Assembly (NCBI GenBank): GCA_947652605.1
Contig: OX393577.1
Location: 23,253,466-23,317,465 of the forward strand
Length of the DNA: 64,000 bases
From: Elmis aenea
Taxonomy: Eukaryota; Arthropoda; Insecta; Coleoptera; Elmidae
Direction: 5' to 3'
How positions within the stretch are numbered: position 1 is the stretch's first letter; each line of letters begins with the position of its first letter. The position numbers and the translations under genes were made by a program. The notes under the pieces are model-generated. The model ran no database searches. It was not told the DNA's origin and saw only the letters and a list, made by a program, of their open reading frames with translations. Positions 22,136 to 34,085 of the stretch are shown here, piece by piece.

Positions 22136-25100
22136 CAATTAGATCAAAAGATTTGCAGTCGTCTTAGACGGATTCTGTACTCAAAGAAAAACTTTGTCGT
22201 ATCTTTGTGGCATTCAATATGAGTTTCTGTGAATCATTAATATTATATTTCAAATGAAAATGAGAATAATCTGTACAAAGAAAAATACAACATTAAAAAT
22301 GCAAACGTAACGAAATTAACGGTTGAATTACAAATGCTAGATGGCTTATAAAACTAATTGCTACAATTGAATAGTTTCAGGCGATTTAACGATACACAGG
22401 TGAGTGCTTACACAATCAATTTGGATTTTTCGTTAACTTTATTCTAATATTTTTGTCTTCTTGCACAATCCTTTTGTTTGGAAAATTACTCCTAATATTA
22501 TTTATTTTATTTAAACCTTCAATGGCAATCAACTTTAGTAATAAAAACTAAAAGCCGTGGGTAATGGTAATACCCAAATTTAATAACTTGTCTTGGAAGA
22601 AGAACTGACCAACTTGAACTCCAATATTCTGCTACCACATAAATTTTATTTACATAACCTTTATTGTTTGTGCATTACAAACTCTATTCGTTCGGTGCAG
22701 GACCACCGCATTCTACGATACCCAGTAGCCACCCACTCAGGCACGACAAACAATGGTACGGCCAACCTGTTCGTTACCTTTTATATAATTCTGAAACTGG
22801 TAGCCCGCTGCGGCTGTATCTTTGATCTGTCGTTCGTTGTTCTACATATAATTTGTGGGATAAATAATTAATTAGGCTTTTGTTGTACGCAGATAAGTGT
22901 AACTTGGGCATAGACACATGAATACTGGGTATTGTTCGGCTATATTTGGAAACTAGGTATCATGAAGTTGTGTTAACATTGCATTGCATACGGCCTACGT
23001 TATCAAGTTGGTAATACCCCAGAGCGATTTGAATTACAACTATTGTGTAGCTCAGCTATTTGAAAAATTTAGAAATTGAATCTTGTACATCTTGTCTTTC
23101 TAATTGGTGATGTATAGTGGTGTCACATGACTATCAGATAGGAAATCTTGGGAAAAATTCGAGGAATTCCCGAAAAAATTATAAACTGTATCGTGATATT
23201 AAAAAATATTTTTGGTTGTAAAATACTTGCTTCAGCTTCCAGTATCTTGTTTTTAGTTACTTTCAGTTTAGTTTGAAATTATTCATCTGTTCACAGAATA
23301 ATTCGTGCGTTTGATGCAGTATAACCAAGCATTTCTACATTATACAGACCATGTTAAGTCTTACCATATTCAAATTATCGCCTCTTCTGATCCATTCTAC
23401 TGAATTCCTTTGTATAAATCGTCTACGATTTGAATACTTAATAGTATATGTGCGTGGTCGGTGAATGCATAAAAGTGCGTACTCCATACAGAAGTGACTA
23501 AATTTATTAATTTGAATCAGCTAACTTGAAGTTGTCAAACAAATTTTACATGCTGTGAATACCAAACTACCAAAAAATAGTTTGCTATTAAGGATATCTT
23601 CTTGACTAAATCAAATGTAGCTATTGACTGCTATTACGAAAATGAAACATGTATATATCTCCGTAAATCAATGAACACACTTTGTAATATGATATCTTCT
23701 CGTATATGTTAAAGAACATAATCTTTATAAAGATATACTTTTTGGTTAATAAAAATGCACATGGAATACGATACTAAATTTTTATAACATCAATAAATAC
23801 TTCTGTAGTCATAAAATCAAGATTTCTGTGTACTGATTAAATTTATCAGACTAGAAGTATGTTGCACATTTTATTGCAAGCAACACTAAGCTAGTTTTAG
23901 CACAACATTTTCACATTTTTTATGTGACACGCTTTTCTTCAAATGACGAAGATACCATTAAATACAGCCGACTTCTTAATCCTACAAAATTACATAATGC
24001 AATCAACACGCATTTACAATGTTCACATACAGCTAATTTTATACACAATTAAAAATTGTAACTTTCAAAAACTTTGTTAAATACACAATTTACTTAAGGT
24101 GGCTTCAAATTAGTATTACTTGAACAACTTTTTAAGGTGCTTATTTTTAAATTAAAGTCGGTAGTTGATGGTACAATTAAAATATACGTTTGGGCTATTA
24201 TAAGAATTCGCAGGGATTCATTATTAACTTTAATTATATTTTGACCACAAATTTTTTCTAGTGAATATAATAGGTGCTAATTGCGCTCTTAACACTTTAA
24301 ACGGTGCAATTAATATTTGAATGTATGATACAAAATGCGGGCACCTATTAATGTTATTCATAAAACCTGAATATTTTTCATGGTCCTAATTACTAGCAAA
24401 CTGACGCTTAGGCTAACAGTTTAATATCTTACCAACTTCATTATCGTAATTAATATTGCTTTGAGGAGAGTAAATTTGACCAAATATTTGTTTTGAAAAT
24501 TTATTAGCTTGTACGGTCAAAGAACCATGCTCTAATATGCAAATAAAATGTAACGCAGCAAAAACCACCACAAATTATTATCTTATATTTCTATTCATAC
24601 AATAAATGTACGGAAGGACAATAAACAAAAATAAATTTTTGCAACATAACCATCTAAATCGCGTCACTTGAATAATTTAATACGTAAAATATTAAATTGG
24701 TTATCCATTAAGTATTTTAATTCGTGCAGGCTAAAACTAATGCCTACCAAACTTACATCTATCTGGTCATCTACAAACAAGAAAATATTTTTCTTCTTTC
24801 ATATTTTATATCTCAAGGGTCCTTTGCTGTTTTAACAATTTTGAAAGTAGCCTTGATGAAAAAAACACACCAGCAAAAATGATACAGTAAGAACACAAGC
24901 AAAATTAAACGGGTTAATAGAGTATCAAAACAATTAACAACGCGATAATAAAAGCCTTTTTAATGTTGTGTAAACATAATTAATAACTCGATACCAAGAG
25001 CGTTATTAAGATTGCAAATAAACAATAACGACATTGCATTTTATGTGTGCGTTCTTCATTTCGTTGATATTTGTTTCTTCTTGGAACTGTCAGCTGGAAT

Positions 25101-28087
25101 TAAAATAAGGCATGACAGCGCACTTAAAAGTTATAAGATGCAGTAAAAAACGTCCTTTAAATAACCAAATCTAACTTTATTATTCTAATATACCAATTAA
25201 AGATTTAAATACGTCATTTTGTAACTGTGAGGTTTCCACTTGCTTAAAAACAGTTAAGTTATTTTAAACAGTTGAAAAACTTAACACGTTTCATTTGTTT
25301 ATGTATTTTGTTTTGAACGTGATATTAAAAGTTTTTGCGTTTACATCACGACTACATACAATGTAAACTAATTTTGTTACGTTATAGTCTGCATACAATA
25401 TCGTTTTGGAATATATTTCACAGCACCCCAGATAAGTTTTTAGGTAAACAGCGTGATATGGGGTGATTACAAAAGAAATCCGCCTTTTATAACAAAATAT
25501 AAAGGTGTGCTTTAAACAGTTGCACGACAGCGTCGAGTTTCACATGTTTAGTTAAAGCTCAGTGTTTTTCTTTTGTTTTCGAACAGGCTTCCATTTAATT
25601 ACAAATCATATAAAACACATTTGCAGACTTAAAAGCAGTTTATTTGATTTTAAAATAGTTAAAGCATACCTTCCACAGAGAGCGATGAAAGAATTAATAA
25701 GTTCAGGATTAGTTGTAAATCCCTCGCCGGGGCCATCGTGGTTCACAGTATTAAGTCATATAAAACCACAAAACGCTCACTCGTTTTTAATAAACACTTA
25801 ATATAAACACAAATCCATATTTTCTTTCACTTGATACATCGAAACATAATATTAAATGCTAATAAACTTGAGAATATTTAATGAAATAATTAACAACTGA
25901 CAACTTGAATACGGGCAATATTTTTAATCGTTTTTGTTTAAAAAAACCGAAATATTTGAACAGCATTGTTGCATTTATTATTTTTTTGGAAAAACAGTTG
26001 AAAATGATCGGGGAAAAATCGTAACTTTTCCATCCCGTGTTTTTGCGTTTCCCTTTTGGTTAAATCGTGTGAAATTATAAAAGTTTTCGAATCATTTCTA
26101 TTTTGTTTACGTCAATGTTTACGAAAAAGTGCGTGTTTTTCGTACCATCAGCGTGACCGCTTCTTCGTATGGCCTGCGCACGACTAACCTCACTTTCTGA
26201 AGCGACGCTGGCTCGACGCCGCGGTCGACCCAATGCATGTATGCATGCATGCATCTGCCCCAGCTTAAATCCAGTCCTTGAAATAGAATACGTGTTTTGT
26301 TGGCCGTTTTGGTGTTGCTTCTTACTGCCTTACAACTTTTATTTTATTATGAATTTTAATTTATTACGTTAACTACATATGGTAACTTGTTCGGGTTATG
26401 ATACAATTTTTTTTTGTAAATGGCAATGGAACTGGAATGCGATTACAATAAACGGTGTTTTGATAAGTTTTTGAAGCCTGTGAACAGCAGTTTTAAAACG
26501 TTTTTTTATCCCACAAGGTCGTGAGAATTCCATTAATTTGTGATTAACTAAAAGAAATAGTTCATTTTAACTCTTATCAAACGATTATGGCGAACTGCGT
26601 ATCTTTATGCTACTTAAGGTTATTGTAGAGTTGAAAATAATTTTTATATTCGGTAGATGAGAGTTTAATTGCCATAATCGGATACTGTCTAACAAAAATC
26701 TGTGCAAAAGTGCTTTCAATTTTGAATTAATCATTACATTGTTACTCCTATTTTCAAGTAAAAAGAATGACAATACGTACAGAGGAAGCTGTTTATGGAA
26801 AGAACAAAGTTAAAAAAACGTTTATGCGAGTAGTAGTATTTCAAGTGTGCAACCTGAATATGAAAAATAATATTGAAACATTTTCATTTCCTAAAAAATT
26901 CTGCCTTTGCAAGTATAAAAACCGATGCTCTTTATCCCCCCCTCATGTAATCTCTTCAGTAATGTTCTAGTTAAAAAATACCTTTATGCTATTTAATGTG
27001 CGAAATAATTTAACAAATCATATATTTATGGAATGTGAGAGATATTTTTAAATATTGTGTTATCACAGAAGCTTATATTGAGCTCTTTTTTACGCAGAAT
27101 ATCAAAATAGCTCACTTTTAGTTGTGCCCCGTTATTTTTTTCACTTAAAAAATATGTATACATCAAGGATATAAGTGTTGGGCGTTTTAAAAGCAAATTG
27201 GTTTTAATTAAATAAAAGTACCTATTGGATTTCACGACTAAAACATCTGAAGCCGCCAAAAATCTTTTGATTGGGTATTTAAAAATTTATGGAGCTATAA
27301 TTTCTGTTCACATTATTTAATAAACCTATTAATGTACCTACATTATCTAATAAATCAATAAGTTTGTTCTAAAAGGACTTCTAAAGTTACATTGGCAGTT
27401 TAAGATGATGTCATAAAGTATCAATATCAGCACAATATATCAAATCAATAGATTACGTTTTCTTAATGTTATTCGCCAACATATTTGACAGCAGTTCCTT
27501 AATTAAATGTAAATCTACATCATGAAGATAAAGTGGGCACTTTTACTCTTGTTCTACGTTTATTGCTCTTATACGACTTCTTATTGGTAAAGTTGTCTTC
27601 TTTAATTATATGTCTTGATTACGAACATTTGCATACCGACTTTTCTTTTTTTCTTAACAGTAGGACGCAAATTTCTTTAGTGCGGTTGTTTGCATATGAG
27701 ATAAAATGCTATAAAAATTAATTAATTCTGTTACCTTGCTAACACGTACATTAACAAGATTCTTTAGTTCATTCTGTTAAATCAGAACTGATTAGTTTTC
27801 AGCTTTCAAAATCGCCAGTTTTTATCTGTTTATGGTGAAAATAAACCTATGTTAATAAAATAAATATGCAAACATTATGAATTTTTTTTTTTCGAAACGC
27901 ATAGACCTCCAATATTATAAATTAGACAACAATACAATAACGGAATTTTTTTAACGATATCTCCATCATTTTAATTTTTATTGCATTGAAAATATATAAA
28001 AATAATTAGTAGTAGGATGCAAACAATATACTACTTCAATAGATTTTTTATTTATTATAAATACCCATTTCGTTTTACCCTTTTACC
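22136..28087. other. 6 kb AT-rich DNA, no recognisable gene
   Basis: Only short frames without recognisable motifs, the longest 92 codons (22593-22871). A GC-raised patch at about 26150-26280 contains repeated ATGCATGC. No element ends with partners were found by eye. Confidence 0.4.
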
Positions 28088-28091
28088 TTAA

Positions 28092-28682
28092 CCCTAGAAG
28101 CCCAATCTCCGTCATTTTGACGTACACTCCAACACATATTCGCGATCTCATCGCATGCTTGCTTAGATCGCCGTGACCATCCGAGCCAACTAGGTACATG
28201 CCCAGAGCTAACAGGAGACAGCAGTCTCGCTTTGATAAGTGCCGCCATTTTGTTGTTATCGCAATGTTCACGTCCTTATGACGTATGTTTGGGCTTTGTT
28301 AACTTTTGCACTTTTCGAATTTTCTGAATTATATTTGACTTAAGTGATTTATGTTTGATAAGAGTTGATTAGTTTTTCATAAAAAAATATAAATAGTTGA
28401 TTTTTGTAAACAATTTGTAGTATATAAGAAAAAATTACAAGGATCTCAGTTTTCGTGCCATTTTTTGTATGTTTAATTAAAGTGAACATTTCAGAGTTAA
28501 AATAAACAATATTTTTTCTAAATTTCTGTTTTTTTATTTACATAGAAAGTATTTCACATAAACCATACAAAAAACTAGTATTTGCAGTAAAGTTTATTTA
28601 GATAGAGCTCTTTTATAATTGTACGTCGTTTTGACGTATGATTGGGCTTTATAGCCTCAAAAATATGATTGGGCTTCTAGGG
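28092..28682. mobile_element. piggyBac-like MITE with TTAA duplication
   Basis: Perfect terminal inverted repeat CCCTAGAAGCCCAATC at both ends, flanked by TTAA at 28088-28091 and 28683-28686. TTAA targets plus a CCCTAGAA-type terminus are diagnostic of piggyBac elements. Subterminal copies of a TGACGTAYGNTTGGGCTT-like motif lie near 28280 and 28630, with related GTCATTTTGACGTAC near 28110. These could be transposase binding repeats. The 591 bp body has no transposase. Confidence 0.9.
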
Positions 28683-29308
28683 TTAAATACACTGCATTTT
28701 ACATGTTACGTACAAGATATACAGGGTGGTCCAAATTCGATGGGATTACATGGGTATCTCGCTTAATATTCAAAGATAAATACTTAAAATACCTACCAAA
28801 AATTTGCAGTTTTTTGAGACAAGCCGTTTTCAAAAATATTGTATCATTTTTGGTTTTTGAGTTAATTGAAAAAAAAAGTGTTTCTTTTGTCACATTAGTA
28901 ATGTGTCATATCACTGTTATTGTTGTAAATATCGAAAAAGTTTATGAAGATCAATTTTAGATATTTTTATGTACAATTCGATTATACTTAAAAAAAATTA
29001 CGCTCGCTGTTAAAAAGTTATGACACAGACTTACCTTCTTTTAAAAGGAAGCTATAGTTGGCTATGACTTATTTAAATTCTTTATTTTTTTCTCGTTCCA
29101 AATATATAAGGGTTGATGTGTCTAGTTGTTTTCAATAATACGCAAGTTGCGAAAGTTTATTAGTTTTGTTAAAGAAAAACGTAGTAGGCTGTGAAAAAAA
29201 CAAGGTGTAAAACCTTTTAAAACTCATGTGGTACGAGTTACGATGAGGTCCATGTCCTGGGCCCCCCCACATTTGAAATGTAACTTTTTTTTTAATGTAG
29301 AAGGTTGG

Positions 29309-29800
29309 GCTAGCCTTGTGCTGGCGTGCTTTGTTAAAATTTTTGATTGTGCTGGTTTCGTTAGGCTACAAATTCAATTTTAATTTGGGGGGGCTGTGGA
29401 CATGATAGCCCCCCCACCACGTAATTTAAACATTTTTTTTAGACAGATATGTTGTGCTAGCCTTGTGCTGGCGTGCTTTGTTAAAATTTTTGATTGTGCT
29501 CGTTCCGTTAGGCTACAATTTCAATTTTAATATGGGGGGGCTGTGGACATGATAGCCCCCCCATCACGTAATTTAAACATTTTTTTTAGACAGATATGTT
29601 GTGCTAGCCTTGTGCTGGCGTGCTTTGTTAAAAATTTTGATTGTGCTCGTTCCATTACACTACAATTTTGATTTTAAATTGGAGGGGCTGTAGACATGAT
29701 AGCCACCCCACCAAGTAATTTAAACATTTTTTTTAGACAGATGTGTTGTGCTGGCGTGTGCTGTTAAAATTTTTGATTGTGCTGTTTCGTTACGCTACGA
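29309..29800. repeat. Tandem array, about 147 bp unit, left arm
   Basis: The phrase GCTAGCCTTGTGCTGGCGTG recurs at 29309, 29456 and 29603, with a shortened fourth copy near 29748, giving a period of about 147 bases. Each unit also has a GGGGGGCTGTGGACATGATA block and a TTTAAACATTTTTTTTAGAC block. An inverted array of the same units lies in the right arm. Confidence 0.85.
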
Positions 29801-29830
29801 TTTTGGTTTAAAATCTGAGAGGCTCTAGAC

Positions 29831-30596
29831 TAGGGATTGTCAGTCTCGACAATTTTTTAAGTCCCGGGACTCAAGACTTTTTTTATCAAAGTCCCGGGAA
29901 TTCCCGGGACTTCGAGACTTTTGCGAATTTTATTTACATACCAGAAAATAGTGGTTTAACCCGTCAAAAATGACGGAAGATTTTATAAAGTGCAAGAAAA
30001 ATGATGATGTATTCATATACTCAAAATTCATCGGCTATTTTCACTGTAAAAAATAAATTATTTCTTGACAATGACATTGTTTCTGAAAGCACCCGCTACA
30101 TACTTAAAATTGCTTCTTTACACGTATCGTGATCGTGAATCGGTCGTGACAATAAATAATATATACCTATATTTCCAAGTAAATGCCTATTTTAAATAAA
30201 CTATAATTTTCATTAAACTTTTAAACATCAGGCATAAGTAAAATATATTTTAACTAATAAACTTAACAATTAATTATCCTTTAGCTTTAAAGCAGACAAG
30301 AAATAAACATGAATAATTAAATATGGCAGGCAAAAAAATTAAATAAAGTAAAGTAAATACTGATTGTTAGTATAACCTATAAACATAAAAAATTATTAAA
30401 CAAAATATTTTTGTTAAACTCGTGGCAGTAAAATTTGTTTAAAAATTAGAAGTACCTATACAAAATTTATTTCAGTGTTCTGTAACATTTAGTTTCGTCT
30501 CGAGTCTCGAACTAAATGTCCCGGAACTCGAGACTAAGAAAGTCCCGGAAATTCCCGGGACTTACGTCTCGGGAAATTCCCGTGACAGAATCCCTA
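29831..30596. mobile_element. 766 bp hAT-type MITE with perfect 8 bp duplication
   Basis: Starts TAGGGATTGTCAGTCTCGAC and ends in CAGAATCCCTA, flanked by CTCTAGAC at 29823-29830 and 30597-30604. CCCGGGA repeats fill both ends. The corresponding place in the right arm of the foldback (near 33040-33055) lacks the element, which supplies an empty-site comparison. No coding sequence recognised. Confidence 0.9.
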
Positions 30597-30604
30597 CTCT
30601 AGAC

Positions 30605-30870
30605 ATGATTAGATTTGCTTTTGTATACATTGAACCATTATTGTTATCTCTGAAAAGGGTGACTTCTAAACAATTTGTTGAATAATATGTTTCTGTCTCA
30701 CAGGTAAATTAAATTTTTGGATGGTAACTGTTGAATAAGTTTAAAATGTTATTGACTTTTGATTTTGGAACGACTAAAATTATATCGTCTACATATTTCT
30801 TTAAAAAAGGGATGTTATCAGATATTGTTGGCATTATTGTTTTTAATAAATCATCTTAATATTATTTCTG
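30605..30870 (-). pseudogene. Penelope-like reverse transcriptase fragment, left arm
   Basis: The minus-strand reading encodes FFKKYVDDIILV, then SKVNNILNLFNSYHP, then a CLEVTLFRDNN block, matching the right-arm fragment in inverted orientation. YVDD followed by a LN.YHP..QFT block and an LDV-like segment is the motif C to D/E order of Penelope-like telomerase-related RTs. Small frame breaks are present and everything upstream of YVDD is missing. Confidence 0.65.
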
Positions 30871-31237
30871 CAATAATAGGGGGGGCATTTGTAAGAAATA
30901 TTTTAAAGTGCTGTGTTGTAAAAATGTTTTTCCTATAATTTTCGTCTATGTAAAACCATTTTATGTATTTTAAATGTGCCTATGGCATCTAAAAAAAATT
31001 ATAACAGTTTCAATTAAAATTATTGACATAAATCAAAATAAAGCTACATATCCCACTCATCAATTAAATAATACTGTAAAGTACAAGCACTTGTTTTTTT
31101 AAATTTTATTATAAGGACTTTTTGCTGATTTTTCATCACAGATGTACAATTTTAAATTTTAACTATACTTGTAACTTGTAAGTACCTATTAAAGAATGTA
31201 CTTTGACTATGTTACAATATACATATACACTATACAG

Positions 31238-32087
31238 CAGGGGTGGCCAAACTTTTAGTCGTTAAGGGCGACTTTTGAGAGAAAGTTTACCCGCGGGCGA
31301 CTACGTTTTTTGTAAGGTACTTACGAATCATTATTGTTTTTTAAGGCCTTTTTAAGTATTTACAAATCCATGACTTTTTTTTAGAAGATACTTACGAACT
31401 GTGTCTTTTTTTTATGAAATTTTAAATACTTACGAAATGATGACGGTTTTTTTCTAAAAGACACAAACTGGTGAAGACATTTTACTATGACTACTATAAA
31501 ATTACCTATAAATAACTATTTTCTAGCACTGGTTCTGAATTTTAAAACGTTCAAGAAAATACAGGAAAAAAGAAAATTATTGTTTTACAATTGTATTAAA
31601 ATAAATTAAAAGCAAATTTCACAAAAAAAAACAATAGAATTGTTTTATTTTATGACACTTGGCATTGCATACACAGTTTTGACAGTTTGTCAAAATTTGG
31701 CTCGTATGAACTTAAACTAATTCTTAAACACAATTCCAAATGTAGATCAGATAATTGTGACCTATGTTTAGTTTTTATCCCATTTATGCAGGAAAATGCT
31801 AATCTTACAAATATGTCGTAACAAAAAAGGCACTGAAATATGCAACAACTCTCCAAATATTTGGATATTTATCCCTGCTTATTAATTTCCAGAAGCTTTC
31901 TTTTGAAGCCATTGATTTTAAATGTGTATCTATAATTTGCAGAAAATGATTTTGAATTATTTTTTAAATTCAAATATGTTGTGAATTTATCAATATAATT
32001 TGTCAAATTTTAAGTTAGCTTCACGGGCGACTTCCAGAGGCATTGCGGTCGACCAGTCGACCGCGGTCGACGTCTTGGCCACCCCTG
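31238..32087 (-). mobile_element. 850 bp hAT deletion derivative with transposase C-terminus
   Basis: Ends are CAGGGGTGGCCAAACTTTTA and the complement of CAGGGGTGGCCAAGACG, flanked by perfect CTATACAG duplications at 31230-31237 and 32088-32095. The minus strand at 31650-31856 still encodes a hAT C-terminal segment. The duplicated target CTATACAG is continuous with GGTGATTGATTG after the element. It therefore landed in the TACAGGGTG terminus of an older MITE. Non-autonomous, probably from an internal deletion of a full hAT. Confidence 0.9.
31650..31856 (-). pseudogene. hAT transposase C-terminal (dimerisation region) remnant
   Basis: The 68-codon minus frame reads CINGIKTKHRSQLSDLHLEL followed by CLRISLSSYEPNFDKL and MQCQVS. 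K.R.RL.D.HL..CLR...S.Y.P...KL....Q...S is the conserved end of Charlie/ZBED-like hAT transposases, the hATC region used for dimerisation. It lies inside a hAT deletion derivative, in the orientation expected if the element is read on the minus strand. The catalytic part is absent. Confidence 0.7.
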
Positions 32088-32741
32088 CTATACAGGGTGA
32101 TTGATTGAGACCGGTACTTAAAAATATATGTAGAATGAAAAAGGGTATGGATCTGAAATTTTGGTTATGACCATAATGACATCTCGTCTGTTTATTGAAA
32201 ATATTTTTAAGATGGCGACCTTCCGAAAATACCGGAAGTTGACGTCTACTTTCTTATTTCAAATACAATGGTATATTTTTTAATGCGTATTTGGATTTAA
32301 AACGTTATTTTAGAGGGACTTTTATTAGCATTCCCTATACCTACGTGCAGTCATTTTTAAAATGTTTAGACTTTTTTGAAAATCCTTAGATTTTCATCGT
32401 GATGCTTAATATTATCTAACCCCGCCATTTTTAAAGAAAAAACGCTTAAATTTAGACCATGCCTAGAAGAAACCTTGGAGTACATCCTGGAATTCTTGCA
32501 ATCGATGCATTACTTACAGGGTGTCCAAAACTTAATTTTCTTTTAATACAATTTCAGACCACTAAAACTCGTTTTTTTCAAATATAATGCCCGGTATAAC
32601 TTTTTTTTCATTTTCTAATGCTAAATTACATTCTGCATCAATCTGTGTTAGCGTTTCCTATACCTATCTGCAACAATTTTCGAGTTATTAAGAATTTTCG
32701 ATAAAGTTAAAAGAAATTGCAACATTTTTAAATAGTAAGCC

Positions 32742-33045
32742 TTGGAAATGACAACAAATGCCAATATTAATAACTGTAAACCACTTTTATTGCGTTTGTC
32801 TGAAGTGTCCATGAAAATGAAAAATCAAGAGTATAACATCCCTTGTTTAAAGAAATATGTAGACGATATAATTTTAGGCGTTCCAAAATCCAAAGTCAAT
32901 AACATTTTAAACTTATTCAACAGTTACCATCCAAAAATTTAATTTACCTGTGAGACAGAAAGAGATTATTCAATAAATTGTTTAGAAGTCACCCTTTTCA
33001 GAGATAACAATATTGGTTCAATTTATACAAAAGCAAATCTAATCT
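32742..33045 (+). pseudogene. Penelope-like reverse transcriptase fragment, right arm
   Basis: Encodes LKKYVDDIILGVPKSKVNN, then ILNLFNSYHPKI, a stop, then QFTCETERDYSINCLEVTLF and DNNIGSIYTKANL in the same frame. YVDD is the catalytic pair of the RT. The trailing NSYHP.IQFT and LEV.LFR....G...TK segments match the RT end of Penelope-like elements. The GIY-YIG endonuclease expected downstream is not found. The tandem array begins instead. Confidence 0.7.
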
Positions 33046-33099
33046 CTCTCAGATTTTAAACCAAAATCATAGCGTAACGAAACAGCACAATCAAAAATT

Positions 33100-33600
33100 T
33101 TAACAGCACACGCCAGCACAAGGCTAGCACAACACATCTGTCTAAAAAAAATGTTTAAATTACTTGGTGGGGGGGCTATCGTGTCTACAGCCCCTCCATT
33201 TTAAAATCAAAATTATAGTGTAATGGAACGAGCACAATCAAAAATTTTAACAAAGCACGCCAGCACAAGGCTAGCACAACATATCTGTCTAAAAAAAAAT
33301 GTTTAAATTACGTGGTGGGGGGCTATCATGTCCGCAGCCCCCCCAAATTAAAATTGAATTTGTAGCCTAACGGAACCAGCACAATCAAAAATTTTAACAA
33401 AGCACGCCAGCACAAGGCTAGCACAACATATCTGTCTAAAAAAAATGTTTAAATTACGTGGTGGGGGGGCTATCATGTCCACAGCCCCCCCAAATTAAAA
33501 TTGAATTTGTAGCTTAACGAAACCAGCACAATCAAAAATTTTAACAAAGCACGCCAGCACAAGGCTAGCACAACCTTCTACATTAAAAAAAAAGTTACAT
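33100..33600. repeat. Tandem array, about 147 bp unit, right arm (inverted)
   Basis: Four copies of the complement of the left-arm unit, recognised by CACGCCAGCACAAGGCTAGC at about 33112, 33258, 33406 and 33550. Unit number, order and the degenerate innermost copy mirror the left arm, so the array existed before the inverted duplication formed. Confidence 0.85.
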
Positions 33601-33684
33601 TTCAAATGTGGGGGGGCCTAGGACATGGACCTGTTACGATGGTTTTTAATTTTTTGTTGAGTTAAACATTAAACAGATGTCAAC

Positions 33685-33738
33685 ATAAGATAAACAACAA
33701 TATACTGCTGATTCTGACTATATTGTTGTTTATCTTAT
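33685..33738. repeat. Perfect 20 bp hairpin in the right arm only
   Basis: ATAAGATAAACAACAATATA (33685-33704) and its exact complement (33719-33738) enclose a 14-base loop. The segment of about 140 bp that contains it (33645-33790) is absent from the matching position of the left arm (29225-29245), so it is a small insertion or an arm-specific rearrangement. The perfect stem implies recent origin or correction. Confidence 0.65.
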
Positions 33739-34085
33739 ATTTAATTATTTATTTATAATTTTTATTGCAACAATAAATTAAAAAACTTCGTATTTTGTAC
33801 CACATGAGTTTTAAAAAGTTATTTGTTATTTTTTTCACATAAAAGTATCAAAAATTGTCTTCCTAAACACATAAACTTTTCGATATTTAAAACAAAACGG
33901 CAATATGACACATTATAAATACAACAGAAAACCTTTTTTTACCAGTAACTCAAAAACCGGATGTGATAAAATATTTTTGAAAACGGTTTTGAGTACCTAT
34001 ACATTTTTGGTACTTTAACCGTTTTTATATCTTGAATATTAAGCGAGATACTCATGTAATCACATCGAATTTGGACCACCCTTTA

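Larger units (their letters stand above)
28720..34085. mobile_element. 5.4 kb composite foldback element
   Basis: Ends read TACAGGGTGGTCCAAATTCG on the left and the complement of a near match on the right (last bases CCACCCTTTA), beside TA. The left arm (28722-30865, less a later 774 bp hAT insertion) and right arm (32742-34083) are inverted copies about 1.35 kb long. Reading inwards, each arm holds the same order. First come 0.5 kb of MITE-like end sequence, then four tandem units of about 147 bp, then a Penelope-like RT fragment. The 1.9 kb centre contains an 850 bp hAT derivative and a TACAGGGTG terminus. No intact gene is present. Confidence 0.75.

Noticed and set aside
28703..28960. 85-codon frame as a coding region
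   Set aside because: It is a reading through the inverted arm of a TACAGGGTGGTCC MITE; the same reading recurs on the minus strand at 28699-28893 and near 40416.
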